Origin: Loxodes magnus
Taxonomy: Eukaryota; Ciliophora; Karyorelictea; Loxodida; Loxodidae
Length of the DNA: 64,000 nucleotides
Assembly: GCA_946699065.1 (NCBI GenBank)
Contig: CAMPDV010000839.1
Span: forward strand, 1-64,000
Direction: 5' to 3'
Shown: positions 13,201-23,836 of the stretch, in pieces
Position numbering within the stretch: position 1 is the stretch's first letter
Layout of the letters: the number at the start of each line of letters is the position of its first letter
Translations under genes and position numbers: made by a program
The notes under the pieces: generated by a model
Told to the model about the DNA's origin: nothing
Databases searched by the model: none
Seen by the model: the letters and a program-made list of their open reading frames with translations, nothing else

Positions 13201-14118
13201 TTCCCTTTCATTATATTCATTATCTGCTAAATTCCTTTACCTCTTTCAACTGTATTAATACTATGTGTTGACGTTGGTACAGATATGTGGCCTGCCATTT
13301 CTTTAGCTTATGAGCCTTCTGAACTTGATATTATGTAAAGAAAGCCAAGAAACGCAGCTACTGATCATATGGTAACAGTAAGATTAATACATTGAGCTTA
13401 AATGTAAATAGGAATATTTCAAGCTTGTGCAGGATTTTATACTTACTTTTTAGTAATGAATGACTATGGCTTTTATCCTTCTACTTTACTTTTCATGGTT
13501 AAAGAAAAAGGAATAAAGCCTCATCATACTGATTTATATAATCCTCTAGATAGATTCAAAGGAAATTCTAAAGCATGGGAAAAGTTTATTGAAGACCCTC
13601 TAAATTTTGATTCTAAGTAGGATACTGTAGATTTTATAACTGATTCAGATAATAAATATGACCTGAGAATATGGTACTTAAATAGAGCTGATGATGAATG
13701 GTCATAATGTAGAGTTCATAGAGATTCGTATGTTTCAGGGTAACTAATTTGCTATACAACAGAAGCTCTAAAACATGCTTAATGTGCCTTTTTTGTAAGT
13801 ATTGTAGCAGCTTAAGTTAGTTGCTTGTTAGTAGCCAAAGCTAGAAAGTTGAGTCTTAGTTAGCAAGGAATGAAAAATAATATGGCTAACACAGGGATTA
13901 TTTTTGAAATAGCTCTAGCAGCTTTCATATGTTATCAGCCTCAAATTGCAGTAGGACTTGGAACGAGAGATTTATAATTTGAACATTTTTGTCTCCCTGC
14001 TTTTCCTTATTTCATTGTTATTGTAATTTATGATGAAATAAGAAAAACGCTCATAAGAAGATATAGGGTTAAGCACAACAACAAGCCTGGCTGGATCGAA
14101 AAAAATACAAGTTGGTGA
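10216..14118 (+). CDS. Na+/K+-ATPase-like (P-type IIC) alpha subunit, intact copy
   Basis: One frame of 1300 residues. P2C pumps exchange Na+ or H+ for K+ across membranes. Landmarks: a ~185-residue N-terminal extension; MDDHK at 187; TGE actuator loop near 361; [11 protein letters not shown] in TM4; the phosphorylated Asp518 in [22 protein letters not shown] near 923; SNVPELFPF in TM5; [13 protein letters not shown] in TM6; QQGMKN near the C-terminus. The end GWIEKNTSW matches animal GWVEKETYY residue for residue before TGA at 14116-14118. Three internal TGA codons (11815, 12265, 13393) are read as Trp. The first sits at the Met-Trp that follows the phosphorylation loop in all relatives, so it is sense. 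The start was chosen because ATG-Glu-Gln also opens the broken copy. The TM7-TM8 loop is longer than in animals. Transported ion not resolved. Confidence 0.93.
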
Positions 14119-14514
14119 TATAACTTAAAGACTCTCAAATTAAGCTTTTCTCTTTAATAAATATTAAATAAAATTAAATAAAACTTAAATAAATTCCAAG
14201 TTCAATACTTTCTACTTATCTTTGCTTTGCAAGACTGCATTAATTTTTATATAGTATAAGCATCTTTAAAGTGAGTAAGTATATCTTTGTTTAATAAACA
14301 TTATACTTATTTAAATGATATTCTTTTATCCCTAAAAATTTGTTTATTAAAGATAAAAGTTAATAGGCAAATATAATATCAAAATCTTTAAATGAACTAA
14401 AAACTAAAATGTCAATAGAATTAATGCTTGTTAAAGCTAATTATTTAATAGATTAATATACTTACTTTAATTAATTATAATCTTATTACTATTAAATTCC
14501 TTATTTTAAAAGTA

Positions 14515-15421
14515 AAACATCAATCTACTAATAAACATTTAAGAGGCAGAAACTATTTCATTTCGGATAAAAAAGCTAGAAAATAGTAATAGATGCTTAA
14601 GAAATACTTCTCTTGGAGATAATTTTTTTGCTAATATTGATAAAATCCTGATTTTGAAGCTTTTGCTAAATAGTAGTTTAATCTTCCTTTAGAGCTTGTT
14701 CCTTATAGAGAGTTTAAAGATTCTATTATGTTAGAATAAAATTCCATCTATAGTGGATAATGATACGCATATAAAAGAGATGGAAGAGGAGAATAAGTTT
14801 GATAAGATAATTCAAAATATGAAGGATATTGAAGAGAGATAAAGCCAATAGAAAAGCTAAACTTATTCATGCGGATATAGATTATTACGAAAGAGATTGA
14901 AAAGACGATAAAACTCATGGTATTGGATGGTATTTACATAAAAATAAAGCTAAATATTAGGCTACTGAAAATATTATAAATAAGACAGAAAAGGAATAGA
15001 AATATGATGGAAATAGTTATAAAGGAATGTATAAAGATGGCTATAATTGTGGTTAAGGTATTCTTACTTTTGTAGATGGAAGTATTTATTAAGGAAACTT
15101 TAAAGATAATGATCTTAACGGCTATGGTGTCTATAAATGATCTGATGAAAGAATTTATAGAGGAGAGTTATTAAAAATTAAAATGCATGTTCAATAAAAA
15201 TTAACATGAAAAGACAGAAGATTCTACGAAAGTGAGTATTATATGGATAAAAAGCATGATAATTAATATTCATTATAGGATATGGAATATTTTCTTAACC
15301 AGATGATAGAAAATATAAAGGTTACTGAAAAAAAGGTAAATAACATGGAAGAGGTAATTACGCAGATAAAGACAAAAGCATAAAGAAAGGAGAATGGCAG
15401 GAATGTAAAAGAATAAAGTGA
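14515..15421 (+). pseudogene. Decaying MORN-repeat protein gene
   Basis: Translation gives an N-terminal block with FSWRQFF and DFEAFAKQQF, then about six MORN repeats (patterns such as YSGQWYAYKRDGRGEQVW, YKGMYKDGYNCGQGIL and YKGYWKKGKQHGRGNY). Repeat Trp positions are often TGA, which supports TGA as Trp. Two frame breaks are seen. One is a 2-bp GA expansion in GAGAGA near 14837. The other is a 20-bp stretch ending TATAG near 15253-15272, placed like a small intron but lacking a GT donor. Several repeat glycines are changed (YYERDW, KANRKAK). MORN proteins bind membranes or scaffold cytoskeleton. It could be a live gene with unusual introns, but decay is simpler. No clear start; proposed end TGA 15419-15421. 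Confidence 0.65.
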
Positions 15422-15471
15422 ATAGAAAATAGAGAATAATAAGTAGAATAATTTAGTTTATTTTTAATAAA

Positions 15472-16011
15472 ATGTCTATAAATGATTTAAAGTTTAGAAA
15501 ATCACTAAGTCCTAAGTTCAAGTAACCCTTTATTGTTGATTGTTGTCGAAAAAAAAACAAAGTGAAAGAGTATAACAGTCTTACGGATGAACATCTCGCT
15601 TTATTTTTCTCAAGTCCACGAAGATAAAAACTATTGAAAGACAATGGAGTTGCATATAAAGAAAATATCTGATAAAAGTAGAATGAAATAAGTAAGTATT
15701 CTAATAAATGATTGAAGTAAGATAAATGAAGCATAACAAATAACAATTAAGCAACTAGAAAGTTGAAATTACCTGCAATAGTTTATTAGAAATAAAGAAT
15801 AAAATCTTAAACTTACTCAACGAATCAGCCTTTGGGTATGTAAAATTCTCTATAGAGGAAGATTGTAAACTTAGATTATGAACATAAATAATATGGAGAA
15901 CTTTCCAAAAAGGATTTCACCGCTTTAATAGACAATATGAGGAAGAAGGTGAATAAATAGTAAATACATATAAATGAATAACTTCCATTTAATTAAATCA
16001 AAGTATTGTGA
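15472..16011 (+). CDS. Hypothetical small basic protein
   Basis: A 179-residue frame from ATG 15472 to TGA 16009-16011 with three internal TGA (15670, 15709, 15727) read as Trp. The composition is protein-like rather than spacer-like: KQPFIVDCCRKKNKVKEY, then SLTDEHLALFFSSPRRQKLL, then a Lys/Gln/Asn-rich tail ending in a Tyr-Gly-Glu-Leu...Phe-Thr-Ala-Leu helix. No family is recognised and no membrane segment or signal peptide is seen. It starts about 50 bp after the MORN remnant on the same strand. The start is the first ATG after that gene's TGA. Confidence 0.55.
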
Positions 16012-16979
16012 GTAAATATTTGTATTTATATTGTACTTATATTCTTATATACACATTTATATAAATAGTTTATATACAAAGTACTTAGTCAAGCTTTATA
16101 TCTAACTATATTAACTTTAGAGTAGATTGGAAAAAGAATAATATAAAAGTTGATATAAGTTAAATATAGGATAGAGTTTAGTTTTAAAGTTGACTTTTTA
16201 TTTATCTTTTTAAATTTATCCTAATAAAGTAAAAATATTAAAATTTGTAATAATTATTTTAGTTTAGATGATTAAATTTGTTGATAATAGAGTCTCATAA
16301 AAGAATTAGATAAGAACTAGATCTGACATACTATTTGAGATATTTATGATAAAATGGATAACTTATTATGAAAGAAAGTAATTATAGTTAAGTTAATAGG
16401 CATATAAAGGTCATCTAATAGCAATCTATTTGTTTATTATAAGTAGCTAATTTCTAATAAGGCTGAATAAATCTACTTTATCAGCTTGCCTTTGTTTATA
16501 ATTTAGATCAGACTGAAAATTTAACTAAAATATATATTATTCTAACATGTTTATAATACCAGATGCTTTTTTATTTCTACAAAGCTTTATTAATTAGCAG
16601 AAAGAGAAAATTTAGAATGACCATAATGAAATTTATTAAATTAAGGTTTGAATACAAAAAATAAGCTATTAGATGCTATAGTGATTCTGTATAGGACTTA
16701 AGAAAAAACTTATATTGAAGCATGTTTATTAAATTGATTTCTATTTATAAATATCAGTCATTTAAATAAACAGACATGCAAACATACTAGATAATAAGCT
16801 TTAAGTTGAATTTTAGATTGATTTGATAACATTTAATTGTAAGGAAGGTAAACTAGGTAGACTTAGAAAAGTATTGGCGACTTTGGTAAATAGAATGACT
16901 TTAATTAAAGATATAAACGATTTATCTATATTCGTTATTTAATGCTTTAAATTGGTTTATTGAAATTAAATTGATTATA
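16012..16979. other. AT-rich spacer
   Basis: Nearly 1 kb of low-complexity AT-rich DNA upstream of the karyopherin gene. Nothing recognised. Confidence 0.5.
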
Positions 16980-19821
16980 ATGTATTCATCTTAAGAAATC
17001 GAAAGGTAGATTTAAATTCTATACAATGCTTAGGATGAGCAATAGCGCTAATTAGCAAATTCTTATTTAATAAATTTCTAAGGCTCGACTTAAGCTCTGG
17101 AAATTAGTATTTATCTAATGAACTAATCTCAAAATCCTCAGACTTTGTTTTTAGCTTCTTCAATTCTTTATTAGAAGATAAAAGAGAATGCTTTGAACGA
17201 AAATTGCTTGGATAACAAGTAATTACTCTTTGATTTAGTGTTTAACTCAAGTGGAAAGATTAAAGAGAATTATTAGCTTATTTTATAGCTTAAGTAAGTA
17301 TTGAGAAAACTATGCTAGTGCATTTCTATCCTAGCTGCTTATCATCTTTGAAACAAATGGTTCAATTTTATTGAAGACATTCTTTCTCTAAATGCTAATG
17401 TTTTTTCCTCTGAAATCATCTTAGAAATCTTAATAAGTCTTCCTTATGAAATTGATGTAGCCAATTAGCCTTACAAAATAGCAGCAAGAGTTAAAACCAT
17501 TTTACAAGATAAAAGCGACTTGATAATCTAATTTCTAATATAGTGCTTATAAAACGAAAACTTAGTTGAAAAAGCTTTAGAATTCATATACATTTGGGTA
17601 AAAATACAATTGAAATGGATTTAATCCTAAGACTTAATAAATATACTATTCTCTTTACTAGAAAACTAAAAGTTCTTCCTATAAACTTTATAAGCTTTCA
17701 CAGAAATAATTAATTATCATCAAGAATTTAGAATTATCAACTTTGGAAAAATCACTTCAGATCAGTAAATCATTAAGGTAATAAATTCAGTACCACCGTA
17801 AGAATTTACGATGTTATAACATCTGCTAAACAAGTCAGTTAACTGGCTATAATTAACAGATATATAGATTTTAAAACAAGTAGTAGAGTTAGTGGTAGCA
17901 ATAGGATCAAGCTATGATATTTACTTGCTAATTTAGAATGAATATTCTGATTTAGTTTTTAATGTTTTGCTGCATTTATGTTAATAATCAAATTTATTTT
18001 TATGTCACTTTAGTCTCGTTGAATTTTGGTACCAGTTTAAAGAAGCTTGCCAGCTGTTAAGTAATAGTGTTGTAAAGCCTCATGTCAAAGAAGTTTGACT
18101 GAAATTGACTGATTATTTGATTCAATAGTGTAGATATAGAGATGAATAAATGTTTAAAACAGCAAGTGAGAAGCAAGAATATGAAGGTGTTTTCGATAGT
18201 TTGAGTTTCGACGAATTTAGAACGACTTGTGAGGACATTTTCATATCTTCATATCATTCCCAAAAGAATTAACTTGAAAACTTCCAGAACCTTCTATTAA
18301 AGTATCATCAAGATAATGTTTCATGAGAGTATTAAGAAAGTGGATTATTCTGCTTAAGAGTAGTTCTTGGAGAGCTTGAAGAGGGTGAAAACTCAATACA
18401 GTGGTTTGCACAAGTAATTTAGCAACTTGTTCAACTAGCAACTCAGAAGCAGTTTCATGACTTGGTTCATAAGTAGTTGCTAATAACAGTAGCAGAGAAT
18501 TACTCCATAATAAAGTTCATTCAGCACAATTTTCTAATTGATTATGTATTAGAAATTTTGGAATAGCTACTAAACAGATAAGATAATTTTAATTTAAGTG
18601 GAAATATTTGCTTGTCCTTAATAAGCTTGTCCAAGAATGTTAACTTCTCAACATTACATCTACAGAAACTTCTTGATCTTTGCTCTAAATCTTATAATAT
18701 CTTTCAAATAGAAAATTCCTGCTTAATGATTGAGACGTTTTTCAATCTTTGTATAAGTAATCCAGAAATTTCATAAGAAACTTTGTTTACAACAGTAGGT
18801 TAGTTCATACCTACGAATGATCTGATATAATAGCAAGGAATCTCAAAAGGTTACAAGTGAATTGGAGCAATTTTGAGAGGATTTAACCAAGCAAATGCCG
18901 CTTAACTTTAATCTATTTTTCCAATATTTTCTGAAGTAAGTTCCTAAATGCAGCCAATTTCAGTATCAATTCAAATACTTCAAAGCATAAAAGATGATAT
19001 AAATGTGGTTGACATTTTGTGTATCTTTTTGGAGAAAGTAGTTCGAACTTTTAATATGCTCTTTGTAAGATACTAATTTAGATAAACTCGTTCTTAACTA
19101 TCTATGCTGCCATGAAATAATGTATTGAGAATAATTTAATTCCAGAAGTAATTTCTAGGAGTCTTTAAACTTTAAGCTGCTGCATTTCATTATATGGAAG
19201 TGATTAAAAAATAGGCTAGTTTTTGCTTGCTGATTATGCAAATTTAGTGAGTATTTGTGAATAAAAGATTACATTACTACAATAGGATCCTGAGGTTTTA
19301 TGTAGCTATTTCAACGTTTAGAGTAAAACAATAGAGTAAATAGGATGGAATTTAGAAGTAGAAATCCTATAAAAGCAACTAGCTCAAGCTCTTTAATCTC
19401 TTTAGTTCATAAAAGACCAGAACAAGGTAAAGCAAATAATTGAGTTAATTACTTCAATCAGTACATTTACATTGTAAAACTAGCAACTAGGAATGTACAT
19501 CTGTGAAGGAATTGTCTTACATCTTCCTTTTATTCCTCATTGGTAGCTTCATAAAGTAGCTTCAATTATAATAAATCTCAAAGAAAGCTGCACTTAGGAA
19601 TAAATCCTAAATAGTTTTAACTCAGGACTTTTGAAATTTACTTTGGAAGAAAAGGTTATTTAAAGAATATTAGCTTTAGTGTGCCAAATAAGCAACACGT
19701 AAGTAAGATGCTTGCTCAATGATATTAAGAACATTATTGAAGGATCAAGCTAGCCAGATTGTCTTTTGAGCCTGGAGATAAATTTAAAGGCAAATAAGCA
19801 AGTTCAATATGTAGAAATTGA
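16980..19821 (+). CDS. Transportin-3 / importin-13-like karyopherin
   Basis: Importin-beta superfamily nuclear transport receptor. Residues ~5-65 match the importin-beta N-terminal domain (LYNAQDEQQRQLANSYLINF, then a LASSILYQKIKE helix), followed by HEAT-type helical repeats. Internal TGA read as Trp at 17349, 18096, 18324 and 18858; 18324 gives the Trp of the W-x-x-x-E-x-x-L-F block (SWEYQESGLFCL) typical of this family. Two 17-nt introns are proposed: 19065-19081 (GTAAGATACTAATTTAG), strongly supported because helical repeats continue in the new frame, and 19761-19777 (GTCTTTTGAGCCTGGAG), weaker. The spliced product is 935 residues, against about 923 for human TNPO3. Without the second intron the frame runs on to TGA 20411. 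Cargo unknown. Confidence 0.82.
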
Positions 19822-20908
19822 TTAAATCATAACTGTTAAATATTAAATTAACTAATATAACTTTTAATTCTAGAATTACTATCAAATAACTTCAAACATA
19901 ACTACAAGCTGCTAAATTAACCTTTCGCAAAATGAGAATATATAACTACCTTATCAATCTTACACCTCAATTTATCTAGTAGTCAGCATTTAGTTGGATA
20001 AGACTTAGTTTTATATAAAACTGTAAAATCACTCTTAATTTTAGAAAATTCTATCCTTACATCAAGTGAAGAGATACACCAACAAAATTTATTAAAGCTA
20101 ACCATATATGAGAGTCACTTTATTAATATATAAACTGATTTTTTGTCATTTATTATTATTAAATTATAAGTTCTTCAATATTATAGCTTCAAATTAAGGA
20201 AAGGTGTAAAACTAAAGAAAGGCATTTAGAGTTCAGTTTGTATTAAAGTTGATTTACCTTAACTTTTTAAGTCTTTAATTCAAAATAAAATTTAAGTTTT
20301 TAAAGCATTTTTAAGACAAAGAAATAATGCTTAATAAAGCAGCTAAAAATATTAAAATAAATCAGCTTATTTAGAAGCTTAATTTGTAAATATTAGAATC
20401 AAACCTTGATTGACTTCATTTAATCTTTCTAATTACTTACTTTATAACAAAAACAGCAACTATAAATAAAACCAATTATAGAAATAGATGCTATTACTAT
20501 ATTAATACATCAATACCTTGAAAAAATTAACTTTTATATACTTTATCTATTAAGAAAAAAATTTCCTTTTTAGCTTAATTCTCTTTCTTAAAATCAAAAT
20601 TAAGCTGCTTTAAAATTTTAAACAATCAGTTTGAAAATACTAAAAGTAATTAAATATTAGATAAATAAAAGATATACTCAAGATCTTTAATAATAGATTG
20701 ATTTAAAACTTTATAAAATTAGCTTTGAATAGAACTTAGGTTTAATTTACAATTCTTGGAAAGAAGATATAAAAATATGTCTGGATATGAATAACATCTA
20801 AGTATAAAAGAATAAGAAGGGAAGATTTGCCAAGATAATAAATTAGGAATAAAATTAATTAATTTATAATATTTATTTAAACAAATAATTAGATTAGTCT
20901 TGCTCTGC
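19822..20908. other. 3' region and spacer between convergent genes
   Basis: The first ~300 bp keep a moderate GC content and an open frame, so the karyopherin tail could extend here if the second intron is wrong. The rest is AT-rich with no gene seen. Confidence 0.4.
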
Positions 20909-22140
20909 TCACTCTTAAGGTTTATTGTTTTATTAAGGTTTTATTTATCCTTAGTTATTTTTCTTAGATTCCTTCTGATTTTATGCTTATTAATCAATTA
21001 ATCCTTGATTTAGTTAAAAGCCTGGAATCTAACCCATATTATTATCGATCTCTTCAATTTGCCCACAAGCTTCTTTTTTAATTTTCTATTTCTGTACAAA
21101 TCGACAAACCTTACATTTATAAATAAATTCATAGCTCCATTTCAAGAGTCGCTTTAATGACACATTTTACAGAAAACTTTAATTTGCACTGTTACATTCC
21201 CATTATTTTCACTAACTGCAATGATTTTGCCTTTTAGAAGTCTAACAGCTAAGCTTATCCCTACAGCTTCTATACCATAAGTTTCAAATAAAAATTCGAA
21301 TTTTCTTTTATTTTTAACATGCTGATATGATTATAAAATTCGCGTCAAAGATTCTTCTGAAATTTCACTAGAGTAAAAGTTTAGTTGGATATTAAATCTA
21401 ACATAATCCTCTTGTTACTGAGTGCTTAATTAAAGATAAACTTAGTTCGAAATTTGAACTGAAAATCATAGTAAATTAAAAATAAGAAATTCGAAAGCCA
21501 TTCTATTACCAAAAATTTAGCTAGGAATAACACTGGTCTTTATTTCAATTGATTCTTTGTTTAGTAGGATTTGAATCTGACTAGTTATGTTGATAATAGT
21601 TTGTAGCATATCAAAATCTGATTGCTTCTTTTTATTGTTAAGTATATGAAGACAAATCTTATAGGCAATTACCTTATTTACATCAACTATTTAAAGTTCA
21701 GGAATTTACTCTATTGCTGCTCTGGATTAAATTACCTTTTTTTCATACTTAAGCATTTATATCAAGGATATTTCATCGTTGATTGCAAGTGATTTTTCAA
21801 ATGTCGCTAAATCAAAGTCTCTTTCTGGAGGATAATATGGCTTTTTAATCTCATTGTTTAATGAAGTATCAATCTCAAAAATAGGAACTTTGAGTAGCTT
21901 TCTTTTATTAATTTGTTTGAGCATGACTCTTAAGGCAGTAATGTCATTTCTGAGGAAGATTTATTACTGAGGATCTTTTTCTTGGTATAATAATTCTTTT
22001 AGCTTAATTCTTTTAATTTCAATAATATCATCCTCATCTATCATTTGTAAAGAGTTTCTCCTAACTACCTAGACCATACTTTACTGTTTTAAAGTAGCAC
22101 TCTATATTTCTCCCTTATCTTTTTAATATTTCTCCTCCAT
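20909..22140 (-). CDS. Degenerate histidine-kinase-type ATPase (HATPase) protein, frame break near 3' end
   Basis: From ATG 22140 the frame is open to TGA 21142-21144 (332 residues). Residues ~180-325 resemble the GHKL ATPase fold of sensor kinases: an N-box-like FEFLIFNLL segment and a G2-like YGIEAVGISLAVRLLKGKI ending NGNVTVQIKVF. The second Asn of the N-box is lost (NLL-Trp-Phe-Ser, the Trp being TGA) and no DxGxG box is seen, so it may bind nucleotide weakly or not at all. Just before the TGA is CKMC. In a frame shifted by +2 the reading continues with WSYEFIYKCKVC and a Gln-rich tail to TGA 20909-20911, which would complete a CxxC...CxxC zinc ribbon. No 16-17-nt GT-AG intron fits; a frameshift or an atypical intron remains possible. 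Confidence 0.6.
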
Positions 22141-22206
22141 TTTGCGAAGAATTATTTTTATCTTCATTAATCGTTTTTAAAACAAAAACATTAGCACTTT
22201 ATAATA
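22141..22206. promoter_or_regulatory. 66-bp divergent promoter region
   Basis: Only 66 bp separate the start codons of the HATPase-like gene (minus) and the PAP2-like gene (plus). Both 5' UTRs and core promoters must fit here or overlap. No motif recognised. Confidence 0.5.
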
Positions 22207-22998
22207 ATGACTTGGTTTGAGTAGTTCAAAACCTAGAATTTCAGCGATACTGTAGATAGAAATTTCTTCATTATAAGAGCGCTAAGTGTGCTTGGATCCG
22301 TTATAGTCTTGATTTACTTGGCTACGGTATCAGTTAGTGACGTTCCTAATCTTTCGTTTATCTGCTATTATGATGTCTTGTTTGAAATGGTTTCAAGCAT
22401 AAATCTTTTCTTATATGATCACAAAGAATGGAATGATGCCTTCCTAATTTTAGCTCAGTGGAGTATGGATGCTTTAGGGTTAGTAACACTTATTAGATGG
22501 ATGCTATGGGCAAAGAGTTGGGACCTTATGATCTCATTAGGTCTTTTATATGGATCAAGATAAATTTGTACTATATTATTTGTTATGCAAGAGCCAGAAT
22601 ATTATCTATGGCATTATCCAGGTGCTCCTAGTTTGATGGTCAGCTATCAGCAGCAATATGATTTCTTTTATTCAGGACATATGGGTTTCGCTACTCAAAT
22701 GATTTTATATTGGAATAGATTTGAAACATCAAGATGGCACGTATGGTTGGCATCTTGGACTTGGATAGTTACTTTTATGGCAATGATATGCATGAGAGGT
22801 CATTATTCCATAGATATTTTAACTGGTTGTGCTATGGGACATTATTGCTTAATAATATCAGAACTCTACCTTAGAGAATTTATAGACAATTTTGCCATTC
22901 ACCAATTCAGAGATAAGAGTAAGAAAAAAGTTGAAAGCAATTAGGGAAGTCCTGACTAGAAAGACGAAGAAGAGCCTTTAAAGGAAAAGTCATACTGA
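22207..22998 (+). CDS. PAP2-superfamily lipid phosphotransferase, PDCT / sphingomyelin synthase-like
   Basis: 263 residues from ATG 22207 to TGA 22996-22998, intron-free, with TAA/TAG as Gln. It has several hydrophobic segments. The two catalytic blocks of the PAP2_C class are visible: FFYSGHMGF (first catalytic His) around residue 160 and RGHYSIDILTG (second His and Asp) around residue 200. Plant phosphatidylcholine:diacylglycerol cholinephosphotransferase has TRGHYTIDLAVG at this place, and sphingomyelin synthases have HYTID. Members exchange phospholipid headgroups in ER or Golgi membranes. The charged C-terminus is probably cytosolic. Upstream in-frame GTG codons are not needed because a clean ATG opens the frame. 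The exact substrate cannot be told. Confidence 0.85.
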
Positions 22999-23089
22999 AT
23001 AAATTTAATTTTTGGCATTTATTTAAAAGAATTTATAATAATAAAACTGACTAACATATTTCTACTCTTCTATTCCCTAAGAATTATTG

Positions 23090-23308
23090 TCACAAAGATT
23101 CTCTAATTCTTGTAAATCCCAAGCATCTTGTATCTTTCATATTCTTTCTGAGTTCAGCATTTTTTATTTAAAAAGCGGGCTAATTATCTTTTAATTTACC
23201 TTAACGAGAAATTTAAATTGCCATCACATTGTTTGAATGACTAATTTCTGATTTTTAGCTAATTAGATAGTTTCATTGTTAATATGCCTTTAATTGCTCG
23301 AAAGGCAT
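23090..23308 (-). CDS. Small hypothetical ORF
   Basis: A 72-residue frame from ATG 23308 to TGA 23090-23092 with one internal TGA as Trp. It begins MPFEQLKAYQQW and ends in a basic ELRKNMKDTRCLGFTRIRE segment, more protein-like than the surrounding spacer. An alternative reading enters from another frame and uses a 20-nt GT...AG stretch (GTAAATTAAAAGATAATTAG) to reach the same C-terminus. No family recognised. Confidence 0.4.
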
Positions 23309-23836
23309 TAAATATTGAAGAATCTTACTCTCAAAGTAATGTATTAAAGCAGTCTTTTAGCTTCATTACTTAATCATTAAAAACTTAAATTTTTATAATT
23401 TTAGCATTGCTTTAATATTTGTTTAAATTTGCTAAGACGCTACAAAACAGATCAAAAAGAGCTAAAAGCATCAGTCAGTAAAACTAGATTTAAATAAACT
23501 TTTAAATAGCATTTACTCTTTAAACTAACTATTTCTTTAGGATAGTAGGCATTAAATAAAGAGCGAATCTGAATTTCAAATGAGATAAAATAAATGCTAA
23601 TATAGATAGTTATGCACAAAGAGATGATATAGCAATTTAAAGTAAAAGAATGAGATATATTTAACTTGCTTTATAAGCAAATAATATGAAAAGTGTATAA
23701 GATTGTAGACTAATAAAGTATTAAATGCATTTTAATATATAAGCTTAAGTTTGTACTTAGCTTACTTTACTCTTATAATAATAGGACTTTAAACAATTGT
23801 TATAATAGAAACTTAGTTAAGAAAGTTCTTTCGTAT
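23309..23836. other. AT-rich spacer
   Basis: No gene or structure recognised. Confidence 0.45.

Larger units (their letters stand above)
1978..14318. repeat. Inverted duplication of an ATPase gene plus its 3' flank
   Basis: The arms are 1978-5938 (reverse) and 10216-14318 (forward). They are nearly identical over long coding stretches and over about 200 bp of 3' flank: 1978-2176 mirrors 14119-14318, including the shared words AAGTATAATGTTTATTAAAC and GTGAGTAAGTATAT. Homology stops upstream of the start codons and the first ~150 codons have diverged. The 4.3-kb spacer holds an MLF-family gene and a MYND/RING gene. The left arm is decaying and the right arm is intact, so this is a gene duplication with loss of one copy. 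Confidence 0.85.

Noticed and set aside
12954-13220. Minus-strand ORFs inside the ATPase arms
   Set aside because: They are antisense shadows of the conserved ATPase coding sequence and recur in both arms for that reason.
11815-13395. Three in-frame TGA codons as evidence that the right-hand ATPase is a pseudogene
   Set aside because: One falls on a conserved Trp, one is shared with the other copy, all catalytic motifs are intact and there is no frameshift; the codons are best read as Trp.
15453-15746. A 97-residue minus-strand ORF
   Set aside because: It is the shadow of the plus-strand gene at 15472-16011, which has a more protein-like composition and a clean TGA end.
19822-20413. Extension of the karyopherin to TGA 20411
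   Set aside because: The tail does not resemble the family and makes the protein too long; a 17-nt intron gives a stop at the expected place. Kept as an alternative.
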